64,000 nt of DNA, from NCBI GenBank assembly GCA_965212005.1, contig OZ243038.1, positions 2,356,001 through 2,420,000 of the forward strand, given 5' to 3'. Both the position numbers and the translations under genes were made by a program. Each line of letters opens with the position of its first letter. Within the stretch, counting starts at the first letter, position 1. The DNA is from G965212005 sp965212005 (GTDB lineage: Bacteria > Pseudomonadota > Gammaproteobacteria > Porifericomitales > Porifericomitaceae). The notes under the pieces were generated by a model. The model ran no database searches and was not told where the DNA came from. It worked only from the letters and a program-made list of their open reading frames with translations. Of this stretch, positions 35,051 through 43,540 are shown one piece after another.

Positions 35051-35869
35051 ATGGAGATTAAAGACAAAGTTGCGGTCGTTACAGGTGCCGCCAGCGGGAT
35101 TGGCCACGCCCTGTGCATGGAGTTGGGGCGCCGGGGCGTGCAGGCGATCGGCATGGTGGATGCCTCCGATCGCATCAAGCAGGCAGCCGGCTTGATTAAC
35201 CAGGGGATAGGGGCCGATATCGCCTTGCCATTCCAGGGAGACGTTACCGACGGCGCGTTTCGCGCCGAAGTATATGATCAGCTCATTGAACAGACGGCGG
35301 TCCCCTGTATCTGCGTGCCCGCGGCAGGCATTACCCGCGATGCGCTCGCGGTAAAGGTGGACCCGGAGCGACACAAGGCGGAGATCTACCCGTGGGAAAA
35401 GTTCCGCCTGGTGTTGGAGGTGAACCTGCTGGCACCGGTCTATTGGGCTATTGAGATGGTGGCTCGCATTGCTGAGTCGCGTTCACGGCAAAAGCTGAAG
35501 AGGTGGCATCCGGACGAGCGCATACAGGGAACGGTGATTTTTATCGGCTCCATCTCTTCGCAGGGAAATAAAGGGCAGCTCGCTTATGCCTCGACCAAGG
35601 CAGGCCTGGAAGGCGCTGCCGCCACCCTCACCAAGGAAGCGATCTATTACGGAGTGCGCTGCGGCGTGATTCATCCGGGCTTTACTGACACGCCCATGGT
35701 GCGGAAATTGGGCCAGGAATTTATCGATCGGAACATACTGCCGGCTACGCAGCTGGGCCGGCTGATCCGGCCGGAGGAAATCGCGGATGCAATATGTTTT
35801 ATGATCGCCAATTCCGCGGTCAGCGGGGAGTTGTGGGCGGATGCAGGCTGGCATCCGGCTCCGATTTGA
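35051..35869 (+). CDS. Short-chain dehydrogenase/reductase family protein
   Basis: This is a classical SDR with the cofactor motif TGAASGIG (residues 11-18), a structural Asn in EVNLL (125), Ser around 168-170 (FIGSISS), and the catalytic YASTK (Tyr179, Lys183). The segment after it (GVIHPGFTDTPMV) is also typical. The protein is a cytoplasmic NAD(P)-dependent oxidoreductase of 272 residues. The substrate cannot be told from the sequence. The insert around residues 141-158 (ESRSRQKLKRWHPDER) is a little longer than in FabG. A GGAG-type ribosome-binding site precedes the ATG. It may be co-transcribed with the small cysteine-rich protein downstream. Confidence 0.88.
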   Translation: MEIKDKVAVVTGAASGIGHALCMELGRRGVQAIGMVDASDRIKQAAGLINQGIGADIALPFQGDVTDGAFRAEVYDQLIEQTAVPCICVPAAGITRDALAVKVDPERHKAEIYPWEKFRLVLEVNLLAPVYWAIEMVARIAESRSRQKLKRWHPDERIQGTVIFIGSISSQGNKGQLAYASTKAGLEGAAATLTKEAIYYGVRCGVIHPGFTDTPMVRKLGQEFIDRNILPATQLGRLIRPEEIADAICFMIANSAVSGELWADAGWHPAPI

Positions 35870-35965
35870 TGACGCATGTCTTACCAGTGCGGTATGAAAC
35901 GGGAGCGAAGCCCGGTCATCGGTAGCCGAATTCGGTCGATCAACGATCCAGGCATGGTGGAAGCG

Positions 35966-36238
35966 ATGCCGCTGCGCTACTCTTTTCCGGCCCTGGCGGT
36001 TGCCTTGTTGTGTGCGCTGCTGGGCAGTTCCTGTGCGGGTCTTCAGTCCGAGCGCACGCAGGATACGGCGACGGGGGGCGAGCAGGCAGCGGAGGATGGA
36101 AAGAAAATGCGCTGTCTGAAGGTATGCAAGGAATGGCAACGCAGATGCGTGACGGATGACCGCGGAGTGAACAATTGCCGGAGGAGCTGCGTCCGCTTTG
36201 GCGAAGAATGCTTCGAGGTGAAGGCAGAGCCGAAATAG
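35966..36238 (+). CDS. Small cysteine-rich exported protein, possible lipoprotein
   Basis: I do not recognise a family. From the ATG at 35966 the product has 90 residues: a hydrophobic leader (MPLRYSFPALAVALLCALLGSS) ending in a cysteine followed by AG. The site is lipobox-like but with glycine at -3, so lipidation is uncertain. The mature part is short and charged and contains five further cysteines (MRCLKVCKEWQRRC, NNCRRSC, EECFEV). Closely spaced cysteines with basic residues suggest disulphides in the periplasm. An earlier in-frame start at 35876 would bury the leader and is less likely. The gene follows the SDR gene on the same strand. Confidence 0.6.
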   Translation: MPLRYSFPALAVALLCALLGSSCAGLQSERTQDTATGGEQAAEDGKKMRCLKVCKEWQRRCVTDDRGVNNCRRSCVRFGEECFEVKAEPK

Positions 36239-36447
36239 CGGCGGACGCGGCGGGCCGGGGACCGGTGTTCTTTCCCGGTAGATTTCTCATTCCAAAATGC
36301 GCGCCAGGTCGCTCTGTCGCCCAGTGGGCGCTGGTATCGGAAGCCTGACGGTCGCCGGCGCGGGGCTGGCGGGGTTATGCCAGGGTTGTGGGTGATCGGG
36401 GTGATAGGCGCAGGGCATCCAGTTTGTACCCGGAGCGCTCATTCCAC

Positions 36448-36945
36448 TCAACTGCCGGTATCAGATTCCTCGTTTTCCGGTTCCGCTTCCGGGTAACCGA
36501 TCTGAAACAGCACTCGCTCCAGGGCAGGGCGGTTATAACCCTTGATGACGTGCTCCGCGCCGACCGCGATCACCGGCACGGTGTAAGCCCCGGCGCGCTC
36601 CTTCAGTTCCTCCTGCGCTTCCATATCGTCTAGCACGTTCTTCTCGGTAACGGGCAGGCCGCGTGTGCTCAGGTAATTGCGCACCAGGTCACAGGCATCA
36701 CATTCGGGAACGCTGTACAGGACGATGGGATGTTGGCGGCTGATTTCCGCAAGGGACGGTGATGCGGCCGTTTGATTGGTGCGCAATTTCTTTGTCTCCA
36801 GGGTTTGCGCCTCTCCCGGACACCGATCGGCGAAAAAGACGTTGCCCTGAGCGTCCTGGCATCGCACCACGGTGGCGGCCTGCAGTGGCAGGCTGGCGGA
36901 TGCGAGCAGCAGGGACAGGCAAACATAGGTATAGCGCAGGCACAT
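36448..36945 (-). CDS. Exported DUF4124-glutaredoxin-like protein
   Basis: A signal peptide (MCLRYTYVCLSLLLASASLPLQA) leads to a DUF4124-like segment (VVRCQDAQGNVFFADRCPG). Then comes a glutaredoxin-fold domain with VLYSVPECDACDLVRNYL (Cys-Asp-Ala-Cys active site), a cis-proline segment (YTVPVIAVG) and HVIKGYNRPALERVLFQIGY. It is predicted to be a periplasmic thiol-disulphide protein of 165 residues. The start is set at ATG 36945. An earlier ATG at 36993 would add 16 residues before the signal. The combination of a DUF4124 cysteine pair with a glutaredoxin domain suggests a reductase or metal-binding role, but no partner is evident. Confidence 0.8.
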   Translation of the reverse strand: MCLRYTYVCLSLLLASASLPLQAATVVRCQDAQGNVFFADRCPGEAQTLETKKLRTNQTAASPSLAEISRQHPIVLYSVPECDACDLVRNYLSTRGLPVTEKNVLDDMEAQEELKERAGAYTVPVIAVGAEHVIKGYNRPALERVLFQIGYPEAEPENEESDTGS

Positions 36946-37289
36946 AGCAAGATAAATTGTAGACAGAAGTTTGATATTGTGCAACCGTTGCATGTTTTAA
37001 CGGCGGTGAGGCTTGGTGGCTCGCAATCGAGATCGGGTCACCCGGCAGTGAACCCTCCCCCGCGACTTCCGCGCTCCCGGCGAACGCGCGGCGGGGCCCG
37101 GATGATCGAACCGGGCAGCAGGATTTCCAGTACCAGTCGCGCTGGACCTGGTGGCTGGGAAGGAGGCAGAATATGCGTATATCAATGGCAAGGTTCCCCT
37201 CGGGATCTGCCCCAGGCAGGGCCGTTGACTTCATCCGGCGTTAACACGGTACTCCCCCCCCCGGGGACAAAGCAGGAGCCTTCGGCATA
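36946..37289. other. Divergent intergenic region
   Basis: The 344 bp between the minus-strand glutaredoxin-like gene and the plus-strand gamma-carbonic anhydrase gene should hold both promoters. No gene, RNA or clear sigma-70 pair is recognised. An arginine-rich frame crossing it is not convincing. Confidence 0.4.
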
Positions 37290-37835
37290 GTGATACGTTT
37301 ATATAAGGGCAAATGGCCCAGCATCGCCCCCACGGCTTACGTGGATGAAACTGCCCTGGTGATCGGAGACGTGCACGTCGGTGAGGAAGCCTCGATTTGG
37401 CCAATGTGTGTAGTGCGCGGCGATGTGCATTCGATCCGGATTGGGCACGGCAGCAACGTACAGGACGGATCGGTTCTGCATGTAACCCACGATGGCCAGT
37501 TTTCTCCCGGCGGGGCTCCGCTGGTGATCGGCGCAGGGGTTACGGTGGGTCATCGGGTCACGCTGCACGGCTGCGAGATAGGAGACTATTGCCTGGTGGG
37601 AATGTCCTCTACCGTGATGGACGGGGCAAAGCTTGCCCCTCGGCTGATGATTGGCGCCGCCTCGTTAGTGCCCCCGGGGCGCACTCTCGAAAGCGGATAC
37701 CTGTACCTGGGCTCCCCGGTGTCCCAGGTGCGGCGGCTGAAAAAGCAGGAACTGGAATTCCTGGAGTATTCGGCGCGCCACTACGTGCATATGCGCGAGC
37801 AGTACCTGGACCCGGCTACTCATGCTGGGAGATGA
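37290..37835 (+). CDS. Gamma-carbonic anhydrase family hexapeptide-repeat protein
   Basis: This is a left-handed beta-helix protein of the YrdA/CaiE/gamma-carbonic anhydrase family. Repeated hexapeptide turns include IGDVHVGEEASIWP, VVRGDVHSIRIGHGSNVQDGS and IGAGVTVGHRVTLHGCEIGD. The three zinc-binding histidines are in place (VLHVTH, GHRVTLH). Length is 181 residues, as usual. The start is GTG (37290). Many members lack measurable carbonic anhydrase activity, so the reaction is uncertain. The 3' end overlaps the following spermidine synthase-like gene by 14 bp, indicating coupled translation. Confidence 0.9.
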   Translation: MIRLYKGKWPSIAPTAYVDETALVIGDVHVGEEASIWPMCVVRGDVHSIRIGHGSNVQDGSVLHVTHDGQFSPGGAPLVIGAGVTVGHRVTLHGCEIGDYCLVGMSSTVMDGAKLAPRLMIGAASLVPPGRTLESGYLYLGSPVSQVRRLKKQELEFLEYSARHYVHMREQYLDPATHAGR

Positions 37836-38676
37836 GTGGTTCAGTGAATCCTGCGGCGGCTATGCGGTCTCGCTGAAGGTGCGCCGCCGGCTGCACCGGG
37901 AGCAGTCTGCCTGCCAGTGCATCGAGGTATACGAGACCGCGGACTTTGGCCGGCTCCTGGTTCTGGACGGCGTCATTATGCTCACCTCCAGGGATCACTT
38001 TATCTATCACGAGATGCTGGTGCACCCGGTGCTGTGTGCGCATCCTGGTCCCGCCGAGGTGGTAGTGGTGGGCGGCGGAGACTGCGGTTCCCTGCGCGAG
38101 GCACTGCGTCACCCGAAGTTGCGGCGCGTCCGCCAAGTGGAACTGGACGAGCGCGTGACCCGGGTGGCCGAGCGTTTCTTTCCGGAGCTATGCGAGGCCA
38201 ACGCGGATCCGAGGGCGCAGTTGCTGTTTCAGGACGCAATTTCATGGATGGCGCAGGCACCGGCACAGAGCGCGGATGTAATCATCCTCGATACCACCGA
38301 TCCAGTGGGACAGGCTCAGCGCTTATTCCGTGCTCCCTTTTACCGGGATTGTCTGCGCGTGCTGGGAGCGGGCGGCATCCTGGCGGCGCAGAGCGAGTCT
38401 CCGCTGTTGGATCTACCGATCCTGCAAGATATGCACGATGCCTTGCGGGAAGCCGGCTTTCGCCATCGGCGCACATTGTATTTTCCGCTCAGCACTTATC
38501 CTTCCGGCTGGTGGAGTGCCACCCTGGCGTGCCGGGACGCAGACGGCGAGGGATTCGACCCGCTGCGTCCGCCTCCCTCCCGGTTGCGCTACTATAACGC
38601 GGGGATGCACCGCGCCAGCCAGGCGCAGCCGGAGTTCCTGCGGGTGGAACTGGCCCGTTCCGGTGACCGGTGTTGA
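37822..38676 (+). CDS. speE: Polyamine aminopropyltransferase (spermidine synthase)
   Basis: SpeE transfers aminopropyl from decarboxylated S-adenosylmethionine to putrescine. Family features are LVLDGVIMLTSRDHFIYHEML, the SAM-binding VVVVGGGDCGSLREALRH, the catalytic-loop IILDTTDPVGQAQ (where DSTDPVG is usual) and the following FYRDCLRVLGAGGILAAQSESP. The protein has 284 residues, is cytoplasmic and overlaps the gamma-carbonic anhydrase gene by 14 bp. No speD or speC lies in the window to confirm the pathway. Confidence 0.92.
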   Translation: MLGDEWFSESCGGYAVSLKVRRRLHREQSACQCIEVYETADFGRLLVLDGVIMLTSRDHFIYHEMLVHPVLCAHPGPAEVVVVGGGDCGSLREALRHPKLRRVRQVELDERVTRVAERFFPELCEANADPRAQLLFQDAISWMAQAPAQSADVIILDTTDPVGQAQRLFRAPFYRDCLRVLGAGGILAAQSESPLLDLPILQDMHDALREAGFRHRRTLYFPLSTYPSGWWSATLACRDADGEGFDPLRPPPSRLRYYNAGMHRASQAQPEFLRVELARSGDRC

Positions 38677-38794
38677 TCGGTGGGCGGCGCTGCAAAAGTC
38701 TTGCGCGCCCATGGCCCAAGGCGCAGGAAATGCGGGATAATACCGATCCTTTATGGGAGCAAGCGTGGGAGATTTAAAGAGTGATTCAGCAAAC

Positions 38795-40777
38795 ATGAGC
38801 GCCAACCAGCAGCGTTTTGGGGTCATCGTCGTTGGCGGCGGACATGCCGGCACCGAAGCGGCCCTGGCCGCCGCCCGCCTCGGAGTGGATACCTTGCTCA
38901 TCACCCACGCCATCGATACGCTCGGGCAAATGTCCTGCAACCCGGCCATCGGCGGTATAGGCAAAGGCCAGCTGGTGCGTGAAATTGACGCCCTGGGCGG
39001 GTTGATGGGCCGGGCGGCGGACGCCTGCGGAATACAGTTCCGTACCCTCAATGCTTCCCGCGGTCCGGCGGTGCGCGCCACTCGTGCTCAAATCGATCGC
39101 GCCCTGTACCGCCGCCACGTCCGCTCCGTGTTGGAGCGCCAACCACGGCTGAGCCTGTTCCAGCAGGAAGTCTGCGACCTGCTGCTGGACGGGGAGCGGG
39201 TAGCAGGCGTGCGTACCCGCATAGGAGCGTGTTTTTACGCTGACGCGGTCGTGCTCACCGTCGGCACTTTCCTGCATGGTCTGATACACACCGGCGGGCA
39301 CCGTTACCGCGGCGGGCGCGCCGGAGACGGGCCCTCCATTGCCCTGGCGGATCGCCTGCGTGAGTTGTCGGGCACGACGGGACGCTTGAAGACCGGCACT
39401 CCGCCGCGCCTCGATGCCCGCAGCATCGATTACAGCGTTATGGAAGGGCAGCCTGGCGATCAGCCGGAACCGGTTTTCTCCTTCCTCGGCGCACCCGGGG
39501 AACGCCCGCGCCAGGTCAGTTGCCACCTGACTCGCACCAATCCCGAAGTGCATCGGATCGTGCACGCAGCCAGGGACCGATCCCCGCTGTACAACGGCAG
39601 CATTCGCGCTGCCGGCCCCCGTTATTGTCCTTCCCTGGAAGATAAGGTGGTGCGCTTTGCCGAACGTGACTCTCACCAGGTGTTCATCGAGCCGGAAGGA
39701 CTGGACAGCGGCGAGGTGTATCCGAACGGCATCTCCACCAGTCTGCCTTTCGACGTGCAGTGCGCGTTTGTAGGTGCCATTCGCGGCCTGGAGCGTGCCC
39801 GCATCACCCGGCCCGGGTACGCTATTGAATACGATTACTTCAACCCGTGCGGGCTGCATCTGTGGCTGGAGAGCCGTCAACTGGGCGGGCTCTACCTTGC
39901 CGGGCAGATCAACGGCACCACCGGCTACGAAGAAGCCGCGGCGCAGGGATTGATCGCCGGATTGAATGCCGCCTTGCGTGCCCGGGATGCCGCCCCCTGG
40001 TATCCGCGCCGAGACCAGGCCTGCATCGGCGTGCTGATCGACGACTTGGTTACCCGCGGCGTCAGTGAGCCCTACCGCATGTTTACCAGCCGGGTCGAGT
40101 ATCGCCTGTCTTTGCGCGAAGATAATGCCGATCTGCGTTTGAGCCTGCCGGGACGCCAACTCGGACTGGTCAGCGAGCGCCGCTGGCGCCGCTTCGAGCG
40201 GCGCCGTGAAGGTCTTGCGCACGCTCGCCGTTACCTGGAGCGGCACCGCCTGCCTCCCGGCGTTGCCGCCTCCGAACCGGCGCGCTGCCGGCTCGGCGGG
40301 CGCCCGGCTTTGCAGCAGAGCCTTTGGCAATTATTGCAGCGCCCCAGAGTCAGCTATCAGCAGGTAGCGGAACTGGCCGGATCCGGCACCCCGGAACTGT
40401 CTGCCGAGGATACCAGGCAATTGGAGATCCAGGCGAAATACAACGGCTACCTGGAGCAGCAGCGGCGGGAGGTCGAACTCAATCAGCAGCAGGAAACCCT
40501 GCCTCTGCCGCCGGACTTCGATTACACGGTGTTGTCCGGTCTGTCTGCGGAGGCAGTACAGCGTCTGAGCGAGCGCCGCCCGGACACATTGGGACAGGCT
40601 TCCCGTATCCCCGGTGTTACCCCGGCCGCGTTGTCGCTGCTGCGCATCCACTTGCACAAACTGCAGCGAGCCCGCCCACGGAAAGAGGCTTCGGTCAGCG
40701 CGGCGGCAGAGGCCCGCCGTCCCCCCCAAACACCATTGGATCACACATGTCGGCCGGATCGTCCATCGCCGCGCTGA
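38795..40777 (+). CDS. mnmG: tRNA uridine-5-carboxymethylaminomethyl modification enzyme MnmG (GidA)
   Basis: MnmG with MnmE installs the cmnm5 group at U34 of tRNAs, using FAD. The dinucleotide-binding motif VIVVGGGHAGTEAALAAARL opens the protein, followed by QMSCNPAIGGIGKGQLVREIDAL and LNASRGPAVRATRAQIDR. Further on are GRLKTGTPPRLDAR, AGQINGTTGYEEAAAQGL and EYRLSLREDNADLRL, and the C-terminal QASRIPGVTPAALSLL. I use the ATG at 38795 (660 residues). The ATG at 38753 adds 14 residues absent from the family. The last 35 residues go beyond the usual end and overlap rsmG by 31 bp. Confidence 0.96.
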   Translation: MSANQQRFGVIVVGGGHAGTEAALAAARLGVDTLLITHAIDTLGQMSCNPAIGGIGKGQLVREIDALGGLMGRAADACGIQFRTLNASRGPAVRATRAQIDRALYRRHVRSVLERQPRLSLFQQEVCDLLLDGERVAGVRTRIGACFYADAVVLTVGTFLHGLIHTGGHRYRGGRAGDGPSIALADRLRELSGTTGRLKTGTPPRLDARSIDYSVMEGQPGDQPEPVFSFLGAPGERPRQVSCHLTRTNPEVHRIVHAARDRSPLYNGSIRAAGPRYCPSLEDKVVRFAERDSHQVFIEPEGLDSGEVYPNGISTSLPFDVQCAFVGAIRGLERARITRPGYAIEYDYFNPCGLHLWLESRQLGGLYLAGQINGTTGYEEAAAQGLIAGLNAALRARDAAPWYPRRDQACIGVLIDDLVTRGVSEPYRMFTSRVEYRLSLREDNADLRLSLPGRQLGLVSERRWRRFERRREGLAHARRYLERHRLPPGVAASEPARCRLGGRPALQQSLWQLLQRPRVSYQQVAELAGSGTPELSAEDTRQLEIQAKYNGYLEQQRREVELNQQQETLPLPPDFDYTVLSGLSAEAVQRLSERRPDTLGQASRIPGVTPAALSLLRIHLHKLQRARPRKEASVSAAAEARRPPQTPLDHTCRPDRPSPR

Positions 40778-41421
40778 AAGTCTGCACAGAGAAGGCTGTG
40801 CGCCAACTGGGGCTGCCGCTTCCCCTGGCCGACTGCCTGTTGGCCTACCTGGAATTGCTGATGATGTGGAACCGGGTCCACCGCCTGGTCGGGGACCGCA
40901 GCGCGGAGCGTATCCTGGTGCGTCATATCCTGGACAGCTTGATGGTGGCGCCCTGGGTGCGGGGGTCGCGTTGTCTCGACATAGGCACCGGTGCTGGTTT
41001 TCCTGGCCTGGTCCTGGCATTGACACAGCCCGATGTCCACTGGGTGCTGCTGGACAGCCGTCTTAAGCCCACGCGTTTTTTGCTGCAAGCCGTCCGTGAG
41101 TTGAATATGGACAATGTAGAGGTCGTGCGCGCCCGGGCGGAGAGCTACCACCCGCCGATGCCGTTCCATACCATCACCGCACGGGCCCTGTGCAGTCTGA
41201 CCGATTTCTGCAGCCTGGCCGAGGCACTCTGTGCCCCGCAGGGCATCCTGCTGGCCCTCAAGGGCAAGCGCGTCGGCGCCGAGTTGAAGCCGCTCGAAAC
41301 TGCCGGGATCCGCTTCCAGGTACATGCTTTGCCGGCCCAGGTCGCCGGTGCCGCGCAGTTGGTGAAGATCCCCGGGTGGTCGCTGCGCCGGGACGCCGGC
41401 AGTGTACCGAAAGCGGGATAG
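40747..41421 (+). CDS. rsmG: 16S rRNA (guanine(527)-N7)-methyltransferase RsmG (GidB)
   Basis: RsmG methylates G527 of 16S rRNA using S-adenosylmethionine. The SAM-binding motif RCLDIGTGAGFPGLVLAL is near residues 76-93. It is preceded by MMWNRVHRLVG and ILVRHILDSLMVAPW and followed by LLDSRLKPTRFLLQAV and the TARALCSL segment. I chose the ATG at 40747 (MSAGSSIAAL, 224 residues). The much longer upstream frame is an out-of-frame reading of mnmG. It overlaps mnmG by 31 bp, the classic gidA-gidB pairing. parA follows after a 154-bp gap. Confidence 0.95.
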   Translation: MSAGSSIAALKVCTEKAVRQLGLPLPLADCLLAYLELLMMWNRVHRLVGDRSAERILVRHILDSLMVAPWVRGSRCLDIGTGAGFPGLVLALTQPDVHWVLLDSRLKPTRFLLQAVRELNMDNVEVVRARAESYHPPMPFHTITARALCSLTDFCSLAEALCAPQGILLALKGKRVGAELKPLETAGIRFQVHALPAQVAGAAQLVKIPGWSLRRDAGSVPKAG

Positions 41422-41575
41422 CTTATTGATCAATAATGTTTTTCGCGAAGCGGATGGCGCAGTGGCCGGCGCTGCGGGCAGGTGTCCGTGGCTGCCGGGT
41501 GCGGGCCGGCCGGTTGTGTCATAATGCATTTGGTTGGTGCGGCTTGTCGACCGCACGTCCGTACTCTTTACGTGC

Positions 41576-42352
41576 ATGTCCAAAGCCATCGCAATTGCTA
41601 ATCAAAAGGGTGGGGTTGGCAAGACGACCACCAGTGTCAATCTTGCCGCCTCGCTGGCCGCCGCCCGGCGCCGTGTGCTGCTCGTGGACATGGATGCGCA
41701 GGGCAATGCCACTATGGCCAGCGGGGTCAGCAAACACGCGGTGTCTACCTCGGTGGCTGAAGTTATGGTTGGCGACCTGTCCGTCCGCGAGGCGCGGATA
41801 CAGTCAGGAAGCGGTGGTTATGACCTGTTGCCGGGCACTGATGCGCTGATCGGGGCGGAAGTTGCGCTGCTCAAAGAGCTGGCACGCGAACTGCGGCTGC
41901 GCGAGGCCCTGGAACAAGTGCGCGACCATTATGACTTCATCATCATTGATTGCCCGCCGGCGTTGAACATGTTGACGGTTAATGCGCTGGTGGCGGCAGA
42001 CTCGGTGATTATTCCAATGCAGTGCGAGTATTTTGCCCTGGAAGGGCTCAGCGCGCTGATGGAAACGATCCGTAAGATCCAGCGCTTTCTCAATCCCTCG
42101 CTGCGGGTGGAAGGAGTGTTGCGCACCATGTTCGATCCGCGCAACAACCTGGCCAATGAAGTCTCTGCGCAACTGCAAAGCCATTATGGAGATAAGCTCT
42201 ACCGCACCGTGATCCCACGCAACGTGCGCCTGGCAGAGGCTCCCAGCCACGGCCTGCCGGCGCTACACTACGACCGGCATTCACGCGGGGCAACGGCCTA
42301 CCTCGCTCTGGCCGGGGAGTTGTTGCGCCGCGAGAGCGCAGCCCTGAACTGA
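41576..42352 (+). CDS. parA: Chromosome-partitioning ATPase ParA (Soj)
   Basis: ParA is a DNA-binding ATPase that moves ParB-parS complexes during chromosome segregation. It starts MSKAIAIANQKGGVGKTTTS with the deviant Walker A motif (KGGVGKTT). VLLVDMDAQGNAT (Walker A') and FIIIDCPPALNMLTVNAL (Walker B) follow. The 258 residues and the lack of an N-terminal DNA-binding extension fit the chromosomal (Soj) type. The ATG at 41576 is chosen. An in-frame start at 41534 adds 14 unrelated residues. It is followed 11 bp later by parB, so they are an operon. Confidence 0.96.
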   Translation: MSKAIAIANQKGGVGKTTTSVNLAASLAAARRRVLLVDMDAQGNATMASGVSKHAVSTSVAEVMVGDLSVREARIQSGSGGYDLLPGTDALIGAEVALLKELARELRLREALEQVRDHYDFIIIDCPPALNMLTVNALVAADSVIIPMQCEYFALEGLSALMETIRKIQRFLNPSLRVEGVLRTMFDPRNNLANEVSAQLQSHYGDKLYRTVIPRNVRLAEAPSHGLPALHYDRHSRGATAYLALAGELLRRESAALN

Positions 42353-42363
42353 GATATGCCGCG

Positions 42364-43260
42364 ATGGTAAAGCGGCGCGCCTTAGGCAGGGGACTGGACG
42401 CCTTGCTCGGCGAGGAATTGCGTACCAATCGCGCCGGGCAGGGTTTGCAGGAGCTTCCCGTGCGGCAGATCCATCCGAGTCCGTTTCAGCCGCGGCAGCA
42501 GCCTGCCGGCGCCCAGATCGAGGCATTGAGCCAATCCATCCGCGCCCAGGGACTGATACAGCCGGTGCTGGTACGGCCCAGGCCCGCCCGTGACGGTGGC
42601 GCTGATATGGGCGCAGATGGCCAGGAACCGGCCTATGAGCTGGTTGCCGGAGAGCGCCGTTGGCGGGCTGCGGAATTAGCCGGGCTGCAGCAGATCCCCG
42701 CCGTTGTGCGCGAGCTTTCCGACCCGGAAGCCGCCGCCGTTGCGTTGATCGAAAACCTGCAGCGTGAAGATCTGAACGCCATCGAGGCGGCCCAGGGCTT
42801 CTTGCGCCTGCACCGGGATTTCCAGTTAAGTCACACCCAAATTGCCGCCCAGATCGGACAATCGCGGCCCTTCGTGAGCAATATGCTGCGCCTGTTGGCA
42901 TTGGATCCCGAGGTACAGCAGCGCCTGCGCCGCGGTGAACTCAATATGGGGCATGGGCGGGCCCTGTTGTCCCTGGACAAGCCCGCCCAACGCCGCCTGG
43001 CGGCCCGGGTCGCAGAGCAGGGTTTATCCGTGCGCCGCACCGAGCAGTTGGTAAGCAAAGCGCCAGCCGGACCCGAGCACAGCCCGTCCCGGCACGGCGA
43101 CTACGCTGCGGACCCCGACCTGGCGGCCCTGGAGCGTACTCTGTCAGATCGTTTTGCCGTCCGGGTACGTATTCAGCATAATTCTCGCGGCACCGGCATA
43201 CTGAAAATCCATTACGGCTCTTTAAACCAGTTGGATCATCTGCTGAAAAAATTCAAATAA
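42364..43260 (+). CDS. parB: Chromosome-partitioning protein ParB (Spo0J)
   Basis: ParB is a CTP-dependent clamp that loads at parS sites. The start MVKRRALGRGLDALLG is typical. The CTP-binding N-domain has IHPSPFQPRQQ, then ELVAGERRWRAAELAGL (the GERRxRA box), and VALIENLQREDLNAIEAAQG. The helix-turn-helix is in HTQIAAQIGQSRPFVSNMLRLL, and the C-terminal dimer domain ends GSLNQLDHLLKKF. Length is 298 residues. I did not see a parS consensus site (TGTTTCACGTGAAACA) in the window. Confidence 0.96.
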   Translation: MVKRRALGRGLDALLGEELRTNRAGQGLQELPVRQIHPSPFQPRQQPAGAQIEALSQSIRAQGLIQPVLVRPRPARDGGADMGADGQEPAYELVAGERRWRAAELAGLQQIPAVVRELSDPEAAAVALIENLQREDLNAIEAAQGFLRLHRDFQLSHTQIAAQIGQSRPFVSNMLRLLALDPEVQQRLRRGELNMGHGRALLSLDKPAQRRLAARVAEQGLSVRRTEQLVSKAPAGPEHSPSRHGDYAADPDLAALERTLSDRFAVRVRIQHNSRGTGILKIHYGSLNQLDHLLKKFK

Positions 43261-43540
43261 GAAATCTTTTGCCTGCGAGTTTGCCGTGGCATAGTGGTGC
43301 CGGAGCGGGCCGGGAAGTCGTGCTGGACGTACCTGCGGCGTAAAGCAGGGCGCTGTCCTGGCCAGTAGCTGCCCGTTGGGTATCGGAAGCGGTCGGGTTT
43401 TGCCGATGTGCCGGTGAGGGCGAATAGGCCTGTGTATTGGAGGAATGCCGGGGATGAAAACATTCTGTCATTGGGCCCGCGGTCAAGGGCGGCGTGTCGG
43501 CTAGCGGACAGCAAGTGCCGGTCCGGTCCGGTCCGGGCCG

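Noticed and set aside
40324..40746. Upstream extension of rsmG across the mnmG C-terminus
   Set aside because: It is out of frame with mnmG, whose coding is clear there. RsmG homology begins at the ATG at 40747.
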